This document shows, piece by piece, positions 16,121 to 24,794 of a stretch of DNA of 64,000 nucleotides (position 1 is the stretch's first letter; every line of letters begins with the position of its first letter). The notes beneath the pieces are model-generated. The model was not told where the DNA came from. It ran no database searches and was given only the letters and a program-made list of their open reading frames with translations. The stretch spans positions 37,259 through 101,258 of the forward strand of contig NZ_BCNS01000002.1 of NCBI RefSeq assembly GCF_001528745.1. Reading direction: 5' to 3'. The translations under genes were made by a program, and so were the position numbers. Source of the stretch: Marinobacterium profundum. GTDB taxonomy: Bacteria; Pseudomonadota; Gammaproteobacteria; Pseudomonadales; Balneatricaceae.

Positions 16121-16738
16121 ATGAAACAGTTCTTGCGTAATACAGCATTGTGCTGCGGCCTGATCGCCGGCCTTAGTGTTCTGCCCGTACAGGCAGGTAC
16201 CCTGGTCCAGATGCAAACCAGTGCCGGTAACTTGGAAATCGAACTCTTTGACGACCAGGCCCCCAAAACCGTGGCCAACTTTCTGCAATACGTCAATGAG
16301 GGCTTTTACAACGGTTCCATCTTTCACCGCGTGATTCCAGGTTTCATGATTCAGGGTGGCGGCTTTACCCAGGACATGCAGAAAAAGCAGACACATGCCC
16401 CCGTCGAAAATGAGTCTAATAACGGCCTCAGTAATCTTGCCGGTACCCTCGCCATGGCCCGCACCAATGACCCACACAGCGCCACCGCGCAGTTTTTCAT
16501 TAACAGCGTCGACAACCCAAGGCTTGATGCACGGGGCAGCCAGCACGGCTATACGGTCTTTGCCCGGATCGTCAAGGGAATGGACGTGGTGAGCGATATC
16601 AGCGACACCCCTACCACAGTGCGTGCGCCGCACCGCGATGTGCCTACAACCCCCATCATTATCCTGGACATAAAGCCTCTTCCCGTAAAAAAAGAAGCAG
16701 AAACAGAAAGGCCCCGACAACAGGATGCCGGGGCCTAA
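16121..16738 (+). CDS. ppiA: Secreted cyclophilin-type peptidyl-prolyl isomerase
   Basis: About 205 residues from ATG 16121; the open frame runs upstream to 16025 without sense. Signal peptide MKQFLRNTALCCGLIAGLSV, cleavage after PVQA. Cyclophilin core: LEIELFDDQAPKTVANFL, GSIFHRVIPGFMIQGGGF, SATAQFFINSVDN, GYTVFARIVKGMDVV. It catalyses cis-trans isomerisation of prolyl bonds during folding in the periplasm. The PpiA assignment rests on the signal peptide. The C-terminal ~15 residues are charged and extra to the fold. An inverted repeat overlaps the stop. Confidence 0.92.
   Translation: MKQFLRNTALCCGLIAGLSVLPVQAGTLVQMQTSAGNLEIELFDDQAPKTVANFLQYVNEGFYNGSIFHRVIPGFMIQGGGFTQDMQKKQTHAPVENESNNGLSNLAGTLAMARTNDPHSATAQFFINSVDNPRLDARGSQHGYTVFARIVKGMDVVSDISDTPTTVRAPHRDVPTTPIIILDIKPLPVKKEAETERPRQQDAGA
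16712..16736. terminator. Inverted repeat at the end of the cyclophilin gene
   Basis: GGCCCCG and CGGGGCC are separated by ~12 nt and span the last codons and stop of ppiA. There is no strong T tract, so this is at best a weak terminator or mRNA-stabilising hairpin between convergent ppiA and copA. Confidence 0.35.
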
Positions 16739-16773
16739 TAGGCAGAGCTTGAAGAAACGGCTCGGTGAGGCCG

Positions 16774-19014
16774 TTAGTACAGCTTGATCCAGCGCAGCCG
16801 GTTGGCGTTGCTGACCACGGTCACCGATGACAGCGCCATGGCGGCACCGGCGATCGCTGGGTTGAGCAGCATTCCAGTAAAAGGGAACAGCAGCCCGGCG
16901 GCCACCGGAATGGCGACGCTGTTGTAAACAAAGGCGCCAAACAGGTTCTGCTTGATGTTACGCACGGTGGCACGGGACACCGCTATGGCTTCCACCACCC
17001 CGGACAGCGCCCCGCTCATGAGTGTGACATCCGCGGTGTCGATCGCAATGTCGGTACCCGTCCCTATGGCATAACCGATATCGGCCTGTGCCAGCGCCGG
17101 CGCATCATTGATACCGTCACCCACCATGGCGACGATCTCGCCGGCCGCCTGCAATTCGCTGATCTTGGCCTGCTTTTGCTCCGGCCTGACACCTGCGAAG
17201 ACCTCATCAATCCCCACCTCTAGCCCCACGGCCTCGGCACTGCGCTGGTTGTCTCCCGACAGCATTACGACCCGCAGCCCCATGGCGCGCAGCTGGGCAA
17301 TGGCCTCTGCCGACCCCGCCTTGACAGGATCAGCCACCGCAAACAGCGCCTGCGCCTGCCCATCCACCGCCATGAACACCAAAGAGCGGGCCTGGGCACT
17401 CCAGTACTCTGCTTTTTCTTCCAGCGCACTGTAATCAATACCCAGCTCTGCCAGCCAGGCGGCATTGCCCAGAAGTATGTCATGTCCGTCAAAGCGGGCC
17501 TGCACGCCTGCGCCTGAGATGGCTTCAAACGCATCAAGCTCCATCCCCTGCACCGCGCTACCGGCCTGCTCATGGGTATATCGAGCCATGGCCTGTGCCA
17601 GCGGGTGCTCGGAGCGCCGCTCGATCACATGGGCCCAGCGCAGCAGTTCATCTCGGCGCGACTCATCCAGCAGCTGTACATCTGTCACCGCCGGGTGGCC
17701 TTCGGTAATGGTACCAGTCTTGTCCAGCACCAGAGTGGTGATATCCTGGGCCCGCTGCAAGGCTTCACCGTTGCGGATCAGGATGCCTCGCCCGGCAGCA
17801 CGACCGACGCCGACCATCACCGACATGGGCGTTGCCAGACCCAGGGCACAGGGACAGGCGACGATCAGCACGGTCATCATGGTTACCAGGGCGTAGGTGT
17901 AGCGTGGTTCGGGTCCGAACCACCACCATACCAACCCGGTCACCAGCGCTAGCACAATCACCACCGGCACGAAGATGCCGGCGATGCGATCCGCCAGCCG
18001 ACCGAGTGCAGGCTTGCTGTTCTGCGCCTGGCGCACGGTATCGACAATCTGTGCCAGCACCGTCTGACGGCCGACATGGGTGACTTCCATCAGCAAGCTG
18101 CCATTGCCGTTGAGGGTGCTGCCCACCACCGTATCACCGGCGGCCTTGCTCACCGGTATCGGCTCGCCGGTCAGCATGGATTCGTCTATCCGGCTACTGC
18201 CATCGACGACCTTGCCATCCACCGGAATGCGCTCGCCAGGGTAAATCCGTACCTGATCACCCGGCACCAGCAGCGCCACGGGCACCTCGGCTTCCTCGCC
18301 ATCCCGCACACGCCGTGCGGTGCGGGGCTGCAAATCCAGCAGCTTGCGAATGGCATCCGAGGTTTGCCCCCGGGCACGGGATTCCAGCGCCTGCCCCAGC
18401 AGGATAAAGCCGAGAATCATCACCGCGGCCTCGTAATACAGATGCCGTGCCTCCGCCACCAGCAGCTCGGGCGCAACGACCGCCACCACCAGCAGGACGC
18501 TGGAGTAAAGCCAGGCAGCTCCGGTACCCAGGGCAATCAGCGTATCCATATTGAGATTGCGCTGTACGATGGAACGCCAGCCGCCACGATAAATATTGCC
18601 GGCGCAGAACACCATCACGGCCAGCGTCAGCAGCCCCATAAGAAGGGCTTCAATACGCCCGGCAGAAGTAGCGATATCCGGCATCCAGCCCAGCAGGCCC
18701 GCCACCATCATGGCGCTGCCCAGCGCCAGCGCGATCAGGCTGCGGCGCAACACCTTGCGATAATGTTGCTGCTCGGCCTGGCGCACCTGCTCCTGGTCGT
18801 TTTCGTCCTCGACCAGCATGGCGTCATAGCCAGCCGCACGTATTGAATCAATAATGCGGCCAGGCTCTATTTCAGCCTGAACCGTGGCGCTGCGATCGGC
18901 AAAATTGATAGCGAAGGCCTGAATTCCCTCTTCAGACTGCAGCGCCTTGTCGATGGTGCGCACACAGGCCGCGCAGGATACGCCCTGCAATGCGAACTGG
19001 TGAATGTTGCTCAT
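16774..19014 (-). CDS. copA: Copper-exporting P1B-type ATPase
   Basis: 746 residues; pumps Cu(I) from cytoplasm to periplasm. One N-terminal heavy-metal domain ([15 protein letters not shown], CxxC). Membrane helices follow, then the actuator TGEP loop, the CPC signature in [12 protein letters not shown], the phosphorylation site [18 protein letters not shown] (HP box) and [20 protein letters not shown]. The C-terminal helix pair carries [11 protein letters not shown] and [16 protein letters not shown], the group 1B Cu-transfer residues. It has a single HMD; a second, CopZ-like HMD is encoded 5 nt upstream as a separate gene, together giving the usual two-HMD dose. Confidence 0.96.
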   Translation of the reverse strand: MSNIHQFALQGVSCAACVRTIDKALQSEEGIQAFAINFADRSATVQAEIEPGRIIDSIRAAGYDAMLVEDENDQEQVRQAEQQHYRKVLRRSLIALALGSAMMVAGLLGWMPDIATSAGRIEALLMGLLTLAVMVFCAGNIYRGGWRSIVQRNLNMDTLIALGTGAAWLYSSVLLVVAVVAPELLVAEARHLYYEAAVMILGFILLGQALESRARGQTSDAIRKLLDLQPRTARRVRDGEEAEVPVALLVPGDQVRIYPGERIPVDGKVVDGSSRIDESMLTGEPIPVSKAAGDTVVGSTLNGNGSLLMEVTHVGRQTVLAQIVDTVRQAQNSKPALGRLADRIAGIFVPVVIVLALVTGLVWWWFGPEPRYTYALVTMMTVLIVACPCALGLATPMSVMVGVGRAAGRGILIRNGEALQRAQDITTLVLDKTGTITEGHPAVTDVQLLDESRRDELLRWAHVIERRSEHPLAQAMARYTHEQAGSAVQGMELDAFEAISGAGVQARFDGHDILLGNAAWLAELGIDYSALEEKAEYWSAQARSLVFMAVDGQAQALFAVADPVKAGSAEAIAQLRAMGLRVVMLSGDNQRSAEAVGLEVGIDEVFAGVRPEQKQAKISELQAAGEIVAMVGDGINDAPALAQADIGYAIGTGTDIAIDTADVTLMSGALSGVVEAIAVSRATVRNIKQNLFGAFVYNSVAIPVAAGLLFPFTGMLLNPAIAGAAMALSSVTVVSNANRLRWIKLY

Positions 19015-19019
19015 GATTG

Positions 19020-19229
19020 CTATTCCTCCAGCGTGGCGTTGTAGCCCGCATCCTGAATCAGATCGATAATCACATCACTGCTGGCCGCTGTGCGCACGAT
19101 AACGGTTTTGCTCGGCAGATCAAACTCAGCCGAGGCGACCTCACCGGAGGCGGCAAAACGGGTTTCAATGGTTCTTACGCAACCGCCACAGGAAACGCCC
19201 ACCAGATTAAATTGATATTCGTGTGTCAT
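19020..19229 (-). CDS. copZ: CopZ-like heavy-metal chaperone (HMA domain)
   Basis: 69 residues, a complete ferredoxin-like HMA domain with the metal site [15 protein letters not shown] (CxxC) and the C-terminal [16 protein letters not shown]. Likely carries Cu(I) to the CopA pump, whose gene starts 5 nt downstream. The CGGC motif and a MerR-type promoter upstream support copper induction. Confidence 0.88.
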   Translation of the reverse strand: MTHEYQFNLVGVSCGGCVRTIETRFAASGEVASAEFDLPSKTVIVRTAASSDVIIDLIQDAGYNATLEE

Positions 19230-19271
19230 GGGAACCTCGCGTTATTAACAGTATGGATGACCTTCGACGAC

Positions 19272-19303
19272 ATCATAAACCCTAAACCCAACTACAGAGT
19301 CAA
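19272..19303 (-). promoter_or_regulatory. MerR/CueR-type promoter of copZ-copA
   Basis: Minus strand TTGACT (19303-19298) and TATGAT (19277-19272) are separated by 20 bp. Such an overlong spacer is the hallmark of promoters activated by MerR-family metal sensors. An imperfect dyad (ACTCTGTAG ... GTTTAGGGT) lies within it. No cueR gene is in the window, so the regulator would act in trans. Confidence 0.6.
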
Positions 19304-20189
19304 GACTCAAGACACACTTTTTTAATAACCACAGTCCAGCGGAAGAACACCGCGTCCGCGCCGGGGGTGCGTCATCACAATGATGAACAGCAAGACAGGC
19401 AAACATGCTCGCTCGGCGCGGAGCGAATGGCAGGAAAACCAGCAAAAAAGACTAAAAGCAGGAATATATCGACAGGATTGCCGATTTACACAGCGATAGC
19501 TGCCCACCGGGCAAGCTACAGGGATGTAGCTTGTGCATAGTGACTTACTGGTGTGCGTATAACGACCAATGAGACATGGCGGCGAACCGCCGCACGGTGT
19601 AATTGGCAGGCTCATTGACACCCTACACAGCCAGCCCCCGATGGGATATCAAACCATCAGACGTAAATTACGACCACCAAGACATCAGAACGGCTTACAT
19701 TCCCCCTTATGAAGCCCGCGAGCACTGAGGTCATGCGGCGAATTGGCCCGAAGGGGCGCAACAGGGACTGATGCGCCTGCGATGAGGTACATGGATGTAC
19801 CCGCAGGGGCTCAGAGCGCAGCGTAAAGGCTTCATTGGGGCGTATTCTTCAAGGTAAAAAGTCTTGCATACTTTCCTTGTCGCGTAACAAGGAAAGTAGG
19901 TCGCCGACAGGCGAAATACAGACTCGAAAAAATCAGCGGAGCTTCCGCCGACAAGCGCGATCCAGGAGACACAGGATTCCAGCTTTATTCACTTCTGCCA
20001 TCCGGCATGGCGGCATAGCGCCTTATGACGGAACGCCGCCCGGAACAATTCGCTTGGGTAAACGGTGCGATTCGCTTCGCTCATCAGCACCCTTCAAAAG
20101 CACGTGCCCCGCTACCCCAGTAGTGCGGATTCCGCCCCCTCCTGTTCGATGACCAAAATCAGGTAGGTTAAATATTGTCCGACAACCTC
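19304..20189. repeat. Gene-free ~890 bp with palindromes
   Basis: No convincing gene. Structured elements: AAGCTACA-GGGA-TGTAGCTT (19513-19532) and GGTACA-TGGA-TGTACC (19786-19801), two stem-loops sharing an ACAxGGATGT core. There is also a perfect 12-bp stem TACTTTCCTTGT/ACAAGGAAAGTA with a 6-nt loop (19869-19898). Such elements resemble dispersed extragenic repeats of gammaproteobacteria. Open frames here (for example 19322-19621 minus) have no start site or family support. Confidence 0.5.
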
Positions 20190-20645
20190 CTAACGCAGCA
20201 ACGCCACGTAGGCGCCGGTCATGCGCATGGCCACACGCTCACCCTGACAGATCTCAATCGTCAGATCCAGCCGCGCCCGGCGCCGTGCTTTGAGTTTGTC
20301 GAGAAAGGCACCAATGCCGGGTGAATCCGGCAATTGGGTGCGGGCAACAAAGTCCGCATCCACCGGTGACAGGTACTTCAGCTGACTGTCCGCGATCACC
20401 AGATCGCAGTCCAGCCCCTGCTCACTCAGCAGCAGCGTAACGAGTGACCAGCCACAGATGGTTGCCAGCGTCGCCTGGGAACCGCCAAAACCGGTGCCCT
20501 TGTCGTTGACATTGGGCCCCAGTGCCGCCGGAATCGAGAGCCGCTGACCATCATAATCGAACGACCCCAGCCCCATGTGATTGAGCAGCGGTATCTGGCC
20601 CAGCAGCCAGTGCTGAAAATCAGCAATGTCTACCGGACCCTTCAT
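20190..20645 (-). CDS. YiiD_C-type thioesterase domain protein
   Basis: About 151 residues from ATG 20645, immediately after the nitroreductase stop; the open frame to 20864 is antisense noise of that gene. The sequence follows the YiiD C-terminal hotdog thioesterase family: QIPLLNHMGLGSFDYDGQRLSIPAALGPNVNDKGTGFGGSQ and ICGWSLVTLLL, with VIADSQLKYLSPV. Hotdog enzymes cleave acyl-CoA or acyl-ACP thioesters. Co-transcribed with the upstream nitroreductase. Substrate unknown. Confidence 0.8.
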   Translation of the reverse strand: MKGPVDIADFQHWLLGQIPLLNHMGLGSFDYDGQRLSIPAALGPNVNDKGTGFGGSQATLATICGWSLVTLLLSEQGLDCDLVIADSQLKYLSPVDADFVARTQLPDSPGIGAFLDKLKARRRARLDLTIEICQGERVAMRMTGAYVALLR

Positions 20646-20646
20646 C

Positions 20647-21207
20647 TCAGGCACCATCCCAGCGACGGACAAAGTCGGCGGGGTCCAGTGCCTGGGTGGT
20701 GCGCTGACGGCTCGGTGTACCCAGGTAGACATAGCCGACCAGGGATTCGTGTTCGGCCAGCCCCAAACCCTGCAAGACCAGTGGATCATAGGCGGGGCTC
20801 CCGGTGCGCCACATGGCACCGACGCCCAGGGCATGGGCGGCCGTGACAATATTGTTGGCGGCACAGCCGGCGGATATCAGCTGTTCGATCTGCGGCACTT
20901 TGGGATGCTCACGCATGGCAGCAATAACCACCACCACCATGGGCGCGCGGCTCGGCGCCTTGAACAGTTTGTCGCCCCGCTCCGGTGCCAGCTGCGGATC
21001 TTTCGCCCGGGCACCCGCCAGAAACAGCTCACCCAGACGATCCAGACCCTCGCCTTCGATCACCAGGAAGCGCCAGGGCTGGATACCGCCGTGATCAGGC
21101 GCTCGCAGCGCGGCGCGAAACATCTGCTCCAGCTGCTCGGCAGTAGGGCCCGGCGCCTCAAGCAGCGGAATTGATACGCGGTTGATCAATGCATCCAGTG
21201 CATCCAT
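20647..21207 (-). CDS. YdjA-like NAD(P)H nitroreductase
   Basis: 186 residues of the FMN-dependent nitroreductase fold, closest in layout to E. coli YdjA. Landmarks: MDALDALINRVSIPLL, RAALRAPDHGGIQPWRF, APSRAPMVVVVIA, ISAGCAANNIVTAAHALGVG, AMWRTGSPAYDPLV and VGYVYLGTP. It reduces nitro compounds or quinone-like substrates. The thioesterase gene begins 1 nt after its stop, so the two form a pair. Natural substrate unknown. Confidence 0.9.
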   Translation of the reverse strand: MDALDALINRVSIPLLEAPGPTAEQLEQMFRAALRAPDHGGIQPWRFLVIEGEGLDRLGELFLAGARAKDPQLAPERGDKLFKAPSRAPMVVVVIAAMREHPKVPQIEQLISAGCAANNIVTAAHALGVGAMWRTGSPAYDPLVLQGLGLAEHESLVGYVYLGTPSRQRTTQALDPADFVRRWDGA

Positions 21208-21240
21208 GGAATAAGTTCTCCTAATAGGGGCGCGAGGGGG

Positions 21241-22068
21241 TTACTGCCGGTCCAGCCTCAAATTGGGGGCTTCGCCTGGCTGGCTGCTGCGATAGGGGTT
21301 GATATCCAGACCGCCGCGGCGCACATAGCGGGCGTAGACGCTGAGCGACTCGGGGCGACACTGTTGCCAGATATCCATAAAGATATTCTCGACGCACTGC
21401 TCGTGAAAATCACCGTGCTCACGGTACGACACCAGATAGCGCAACAGGCCTTCGCGATCAATCTGCGGGCCTGTGTAGCTCACCTGGATGCTGGCCCAGT
21501 CCGGCTGGCCCGTGACCGGGCAGTTGGACTTGAGCAAATGACTGTAGAGGCTCTCGGTGACGACATTTTCGCCGGCACCGAGCAGCTCGGGAGCCGGCTG
21601 ATAATGCTCAATTTCAACGTCCAGCTCATCAAGACAACTGCCTTCAAAGCTGCCTATGGGCGCACTGGCGTCGGGCGCAATGAGCCGAACCTGCACCTCG
21701 CCTCCAGCCACGGCGGACAGATCCTGCGTCATCAGCGCGCTAACCACAGCCTCGCTGTCAAAGCGACTCAGGTTGAAGGAGTTGAGATAGAGCTTGAACG
21801 ACTTGGATTCAATGATATGGCTGGAGCTGGCAGGAATGCGAAACTCCGCCAGCCGTACCACCGGCTTGCCGCGGCCATTAAGCCAGGACACCTCGTAGGC
21901 ATTCCAGATATCCTCACCGGCAAACGGCAGGCTGGCCTGGTCGATGCCCCGCTTTTGCCAGTTAAGATTGCGCGCGATCGGGTAGAGCTGACCGGCGTCG
22001 TAAGTATTCACATAGGCGGTGTCCTGTCCCAGCGGGGACTGGTGCAAAACCTGATCTTCATGACTCAA
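21241..22068 (-). CDS. queF: NADPH-dependent 7-cyano-7-deazaguanine reductase
   Basis: 275 residues, the long YqcD-type QueF with tandem tunnelling-fold halves. It reduces preQ0 to preQ1 in queuosine synthesis. The motif ESKSFKLYLNSFNLSRF binds substrate; the nucleophilic Cys lies in SNCPVTGQPDWASIQVSYTG. FHEQCVENIFMDI completes the active site. The start overlaps the ABC permease stop (ATGA), so expression is coupled to the exporter genes, an arrangement without obvious functional link. Confidence 0.96.
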   Translation of the reverse strand: MSHEDQVLHQSPLGQDTAYVNTYDAGQLYPIARNLNWQKRGIDQASLPFAGEDIWNAYEVSWLNGRGKPVVRLAEFRIPASSSHIIESKSFKLYLNSFNLSRFDSEAVVSALMTQDLSAVAGGEVQVRLIAPDASAPIGSFEGSCLDELDVEIEHYQPAPELLGAGENVVTESLYSHLLKSNCPVTGQPDWASIQVSYTGPQIDREGLLRYLVSYREHGDFHEQCVENIFMDIWQQCRPESLSVYARYVRRGGLDINPYRSSQPGEAPNLRLDRQ

Positions 22069-22838
22069 GAGCGGATCCCCTTGCCTTTTTGCAACAGGTA
22101 CAAAGAATAGCTGAACAGCACTGCGATGACGGCCAGCAGCATGCTGAAGGCGAAGACGATATTAATGTCACTGACCCCCAGAATGCCGTAGCGGAAGGTA
22201 TTCACCATATAGAGGATGGGGTTCAGCATAGACACACCCTGCCAGAATTCCGGCAGCAGCTGAATCGAATAGAAGACGCCACCCAGGTAGGTCAGGGGTG
22301 TCAGTATAAAAGTTGGCACTATGGAAATATCATCGAAGGAATTGGCGTAGATTGCATTGATAAAGCCACCCAGTGAAAACAGAACCGCAGTCATCAGCAC
22401 AATACTGATGGTCACAAAGAGGTGATGTACCTGCAGGTCAGTAAAGAATAGCGACAGCAGGGTCACAATCAGGCCCACGCCGACTCCACGCGCAACGCCA
22501 CCCACCACATAGCCACAGAGAATAATCCAGTTGGGAATGGGTGATACCAGCAATTCCTCGACATTGCGCTGGAACTTGGTGCCGTAAAAGGACGACACTA
22601 CATTGCCATAGGAGTTCGTGATCACGGACATCATGATCAGGCCTGGCACTATGTATTCCATGTAATCGAAGCCGCCCATCTCACCAATGCGACTGCCTAT
22701 CAGGTTGCCGAATATAATGAAATAGAGCGTCATGGTGATGGCTGGCGGCAACAGTGTCTGCGGCCAGATACGCATGAATCGGCGTATTTCCTTGACGACT
22801 ATCGTCCAGAAAGCAATTAATAGCTCCCGCGGTTTCAT
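22065..22838 (-). CDS. ABC-2 type exporter permease (YadH-like)
   Basis: 257 residues with about six membrane segments (around residues 25-45, 60-85, 105-130, 140-165, 170-190, 225-250). The ABC-2 pattern GGFDYMEYIVPGLIMMSVITNSYGNVVSSFYGTK and PLTYLGGVFYSIQLLP is clear. AGGAGA precedes the ATG. It pairs with the upstream ATPase gene, as in yadG-yadH. Substrate unknown. Confidence 0.9.
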   Translation of the reverse strand: MKPRELLIAFWTIVVKEIRRFMRIWPQTLLPPAITMTLYFIIFGNLIGSRIGEMGGFDYMEYIVPGLIMMSVITNSYGNVVSSFYGTKFQRNVEELLVSPIPNWIILCGYVVGGVARGVGVGLIVTLLSLFFTDLQVHHLFVTISIVLMTAVLFSLGGFINAIYANSFDDISIVPTFILTPLTYLGGVFYSIQLLPEFWQGVSMLNPILYMVNTFRYGILGVSDINIVFAFSMLLAVIAVLFSYSLYLLQKGKGIRS

Positions 22839-22916
22839 GCAGTCTCCTGGTTAAACGTGAATCGATTAGGTTACTAACAGCGCCCCAAGCCTTATGCGGC
22901 GGCGCTTCAAAAGAGC

Positions 22917-23852
22917 TCAGGCGCTTTTCTCGTCCTTGAGATTTTTATCCACCAGGCTGACGAACAGCTCTTCCAACCGGTTGGCCTTGTTGCGCATGCT
23001 TTGCACTTCAATGCGCTGTTGCGACAGCTCGGCAAAGAGCCCGCTCAAACCCTGATTTTTTTCCACATCCACCACCAGCGTATGATCGTCTTCGAGGCGC
23101 GCCTGGTAGCCGTTCAGTGCCGGCAAGGTACCCTGGGGCGGGTCTATGTCCAGAATGATCGTCTCGGTATTGAGCTGCTGCAACAGCGCCTTGATACTGG
23201 TGTTCTTGACGATGCGGCCATGGTCGATAATCGCAATATTGCGACACAGACTCTCGGCCTCTTCCAGGTAATGGGTAGTCAGAATAATGGTGGTGCCGGC
23301 ACGGTTAATGTCCTGCAGGAAGGCCCACATGGAACGTCGCAGTTCGATATCCACACCTGCCGTAGGTTCGTCCAGAATCAGCACCCGGGGCTCATGCACC
23401 AGCGCCCTGGCAATCATCAGGCGTCGCTTCATGCCACCGGAGAGCATGCGCGATACCTGGTTGCGCTTGTCCCAGAGACCCAGCTTTTTCAGATAGAACT
23501 CTGCCCGCTCCCGCGCGAGCCGCGGCCCTATGCCGTAATAACCCGCCTGGGTAGTGACTATATCCATCACCTTTTCAAACTGATTAAAATTGAATTCCTG
23601 CGGCACGACGCCAAGACACATCTTGGCCTGGGCGTGGGCCTTGTCCAGACTGTGGCCAAAGACCTCCACATCGCCGGAACTCTTGTTGACCAGTGAGGAG
23701 ACGATCCCCAGGGTGGTGGACTTGCCGGCACCATTGGGGCCCAGCAGCGCAAAAAAATCGCCCTGCTGCACTTCCAGCGAGATGCCTTTTAGCGCCTCAA
23801 AGCCGTTGCCGTAAGTTTTACAAAGATTGCGTATCGATAGCGCAGCGGTCAT
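22917..23852 (-). CDS. ABC transporter ATP-binding protein (YadG-like)
   Basis: 311 residues. Walker A GPNGAGKST, signature LSGGMKRRLMIARAL, Walker B VLILDEPTAGVD and the switch His in ILTTHYLEEAE are all intact. The C-terminal ~80 residues form the small extension usual in ABC-2 exporters of the DrrA/YadG group. It drives the permease encoded 78 bp downstream. Confidence 0.93.
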   Translation of the reverse strand: MTAALSIRNLCKTYGNGFEALKGISLEVQQGDFFALLGPNGAGKSTTLGIVSSLVNKSSGDVEVFGHSLDKAHAQAKMCLGVVPQEFNFNQFEKVMDIVTTQAGYYGIGPRLARERAEFYLKKLGLWDKRNQVSRMLSGGMKRRLMIARALVHEPRVLILDEPTAGVDIELRRSMWAFLQDINRAGTTIILTTHYLEEAESLCRNIAIIDHGRIVKNTSIKALLQQLNTETIILDIDPPQGTLPALNGYQARLEDDHTLVVDVEKNQGLSGLFAELSQQRIEVQSMRNKANRLEELFVSLVDKNLKDEKSA

Positions 23853-24112
23853 GTATTCATCCTGTCTGTTCGGCCCGCGGGAGCCGCTGAATGGGTGTCG
23901 ACAGGCCCGTAGGGCCCGGATGCGCCTTGCAGCTGCAGGGGCGACGGCTTCAGAGGCTCTCTATATGCGGTCGCAGGGGGGCAATTTCAACCTCGAACGA
24001 CCCCGCAGAGGTAGCCGCATCAAGCCCACGCCGCACAATTGGCGCTGAACAATGCTCGACCCGGCCCCATCCTTTGCTAAAATAGCGCCCCTTCAACCGA
24101 GGGTAGCCACCG

Positions 24113-24511
24113 ATGATTGCCGATTATTACCAGTTCCAGATCAATCTGCTTAAAGTTGCCAGTAACAATCTGCTGCGCCAGGCACCATTCAACCTGGAGG
24201 AGCTGGGTGAAAACGAGATCGAGTTTCAGCAGCAACTGATCGCCCTGGTGGAAGATCTTGAACATCAGCGCGGGGATTATATCGAATCCGGCCAGCAAAT
24301 TCTGTCCCGTCTGGTACGTCATTACCCGGATTTGGTGCCGTTGGTGCCCCGGGACCTGTTCTGGCTATTTGGTGGTGAGCTGCTGCATTTCATGCCGGAC
24401 GATGAAATTGAGATTTTCCAGCAGCTCGACGAGCAACGCTACGAAGCAGAGACCGCGGGCAAAGCCTTCAATTACGAAGAATCCCGTGCACGCCTGCTGG
24501 GCCTGAATTAA
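24113..24511 (+). CDS. PA2817-family protein
   Basis: 132 residues, acidic and helical, with the conserved HYPDLVPLVPRDLFWLFGGELLHFMPDDEIEIFQQLDE segment that marks the Pseudomonas PA2817 family of uncharacterised proteins. It has a GGGTAG-like site before the ATG. It stands alone, transcribed away from the ABC genes. No function is known; there are no membrane segments or metal motifs. Confidence 0.8.
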   Translation: MIADYYQFQINLLKVASNNLLRQAPFNLEELGENEIEFQQQLIALVEDLEHQRGDYIESGQQILSRLVRHYPDLVPLVPRDLFWLFGGELLHFMPDDEIEIFQQLDEQRYEAETAGKAFNYEESRARLLGLN

Positions 24512-24577
24512 CCAGGCGGCACCCGCGGGAAGAGCCGGACTCTGGAACCAGGGTGAATGCTGAAGCCGGATAGTTTT

Positions 24578-24784
24578 TCAGCGGCAGTCCGCTGGCGCAC
24601 TCTCATCGCACTTTTTGCACCTCAGTTCAGAGCCCAGTTTTGACGCCCGCCCCTGTTCGGTAATCACCCAGGGGCGATTTACCCAGGGCGGATTATGGCG
24701 CACATGCTGAAAATGCCCGCAGGCCAGTTGTGCCACCCAGTCACCGGCCTCATCCAGGTGATAGCCCGTAATAGGTTGCTTCAT
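24578..24784 (-). CDS. DUF3565 protein
   Basis: 68 residues with the DUF3565 pattern: ITGYHLDEAGDWVAQLACGH, QHVRHNPPWVNRPWV and a C-terminal CKKC knuckle. The CGH plus CKKC residues could bind a metal ion. It follows the histidine kinase by 10 nt and is probably co-transcribed with it. Function unknown. Confidence 0.85.
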   Translation of the reverse strand: MKQPITGYHLDEAGDWVAQLACGHFQHVRHNPPWVNRPWVITEQGRASKLGSELRCKKCDESAPADCR

Positions 24785-24794
24785 GCCAAGCGCT

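Noticed and set aside
19322..19621. 99-aa minus-strand frame in the gene-free region
   Set aside because: Composition rich in Cys, Ser and Pro, no ribosome site, crosses a palindrome; looks like chance.
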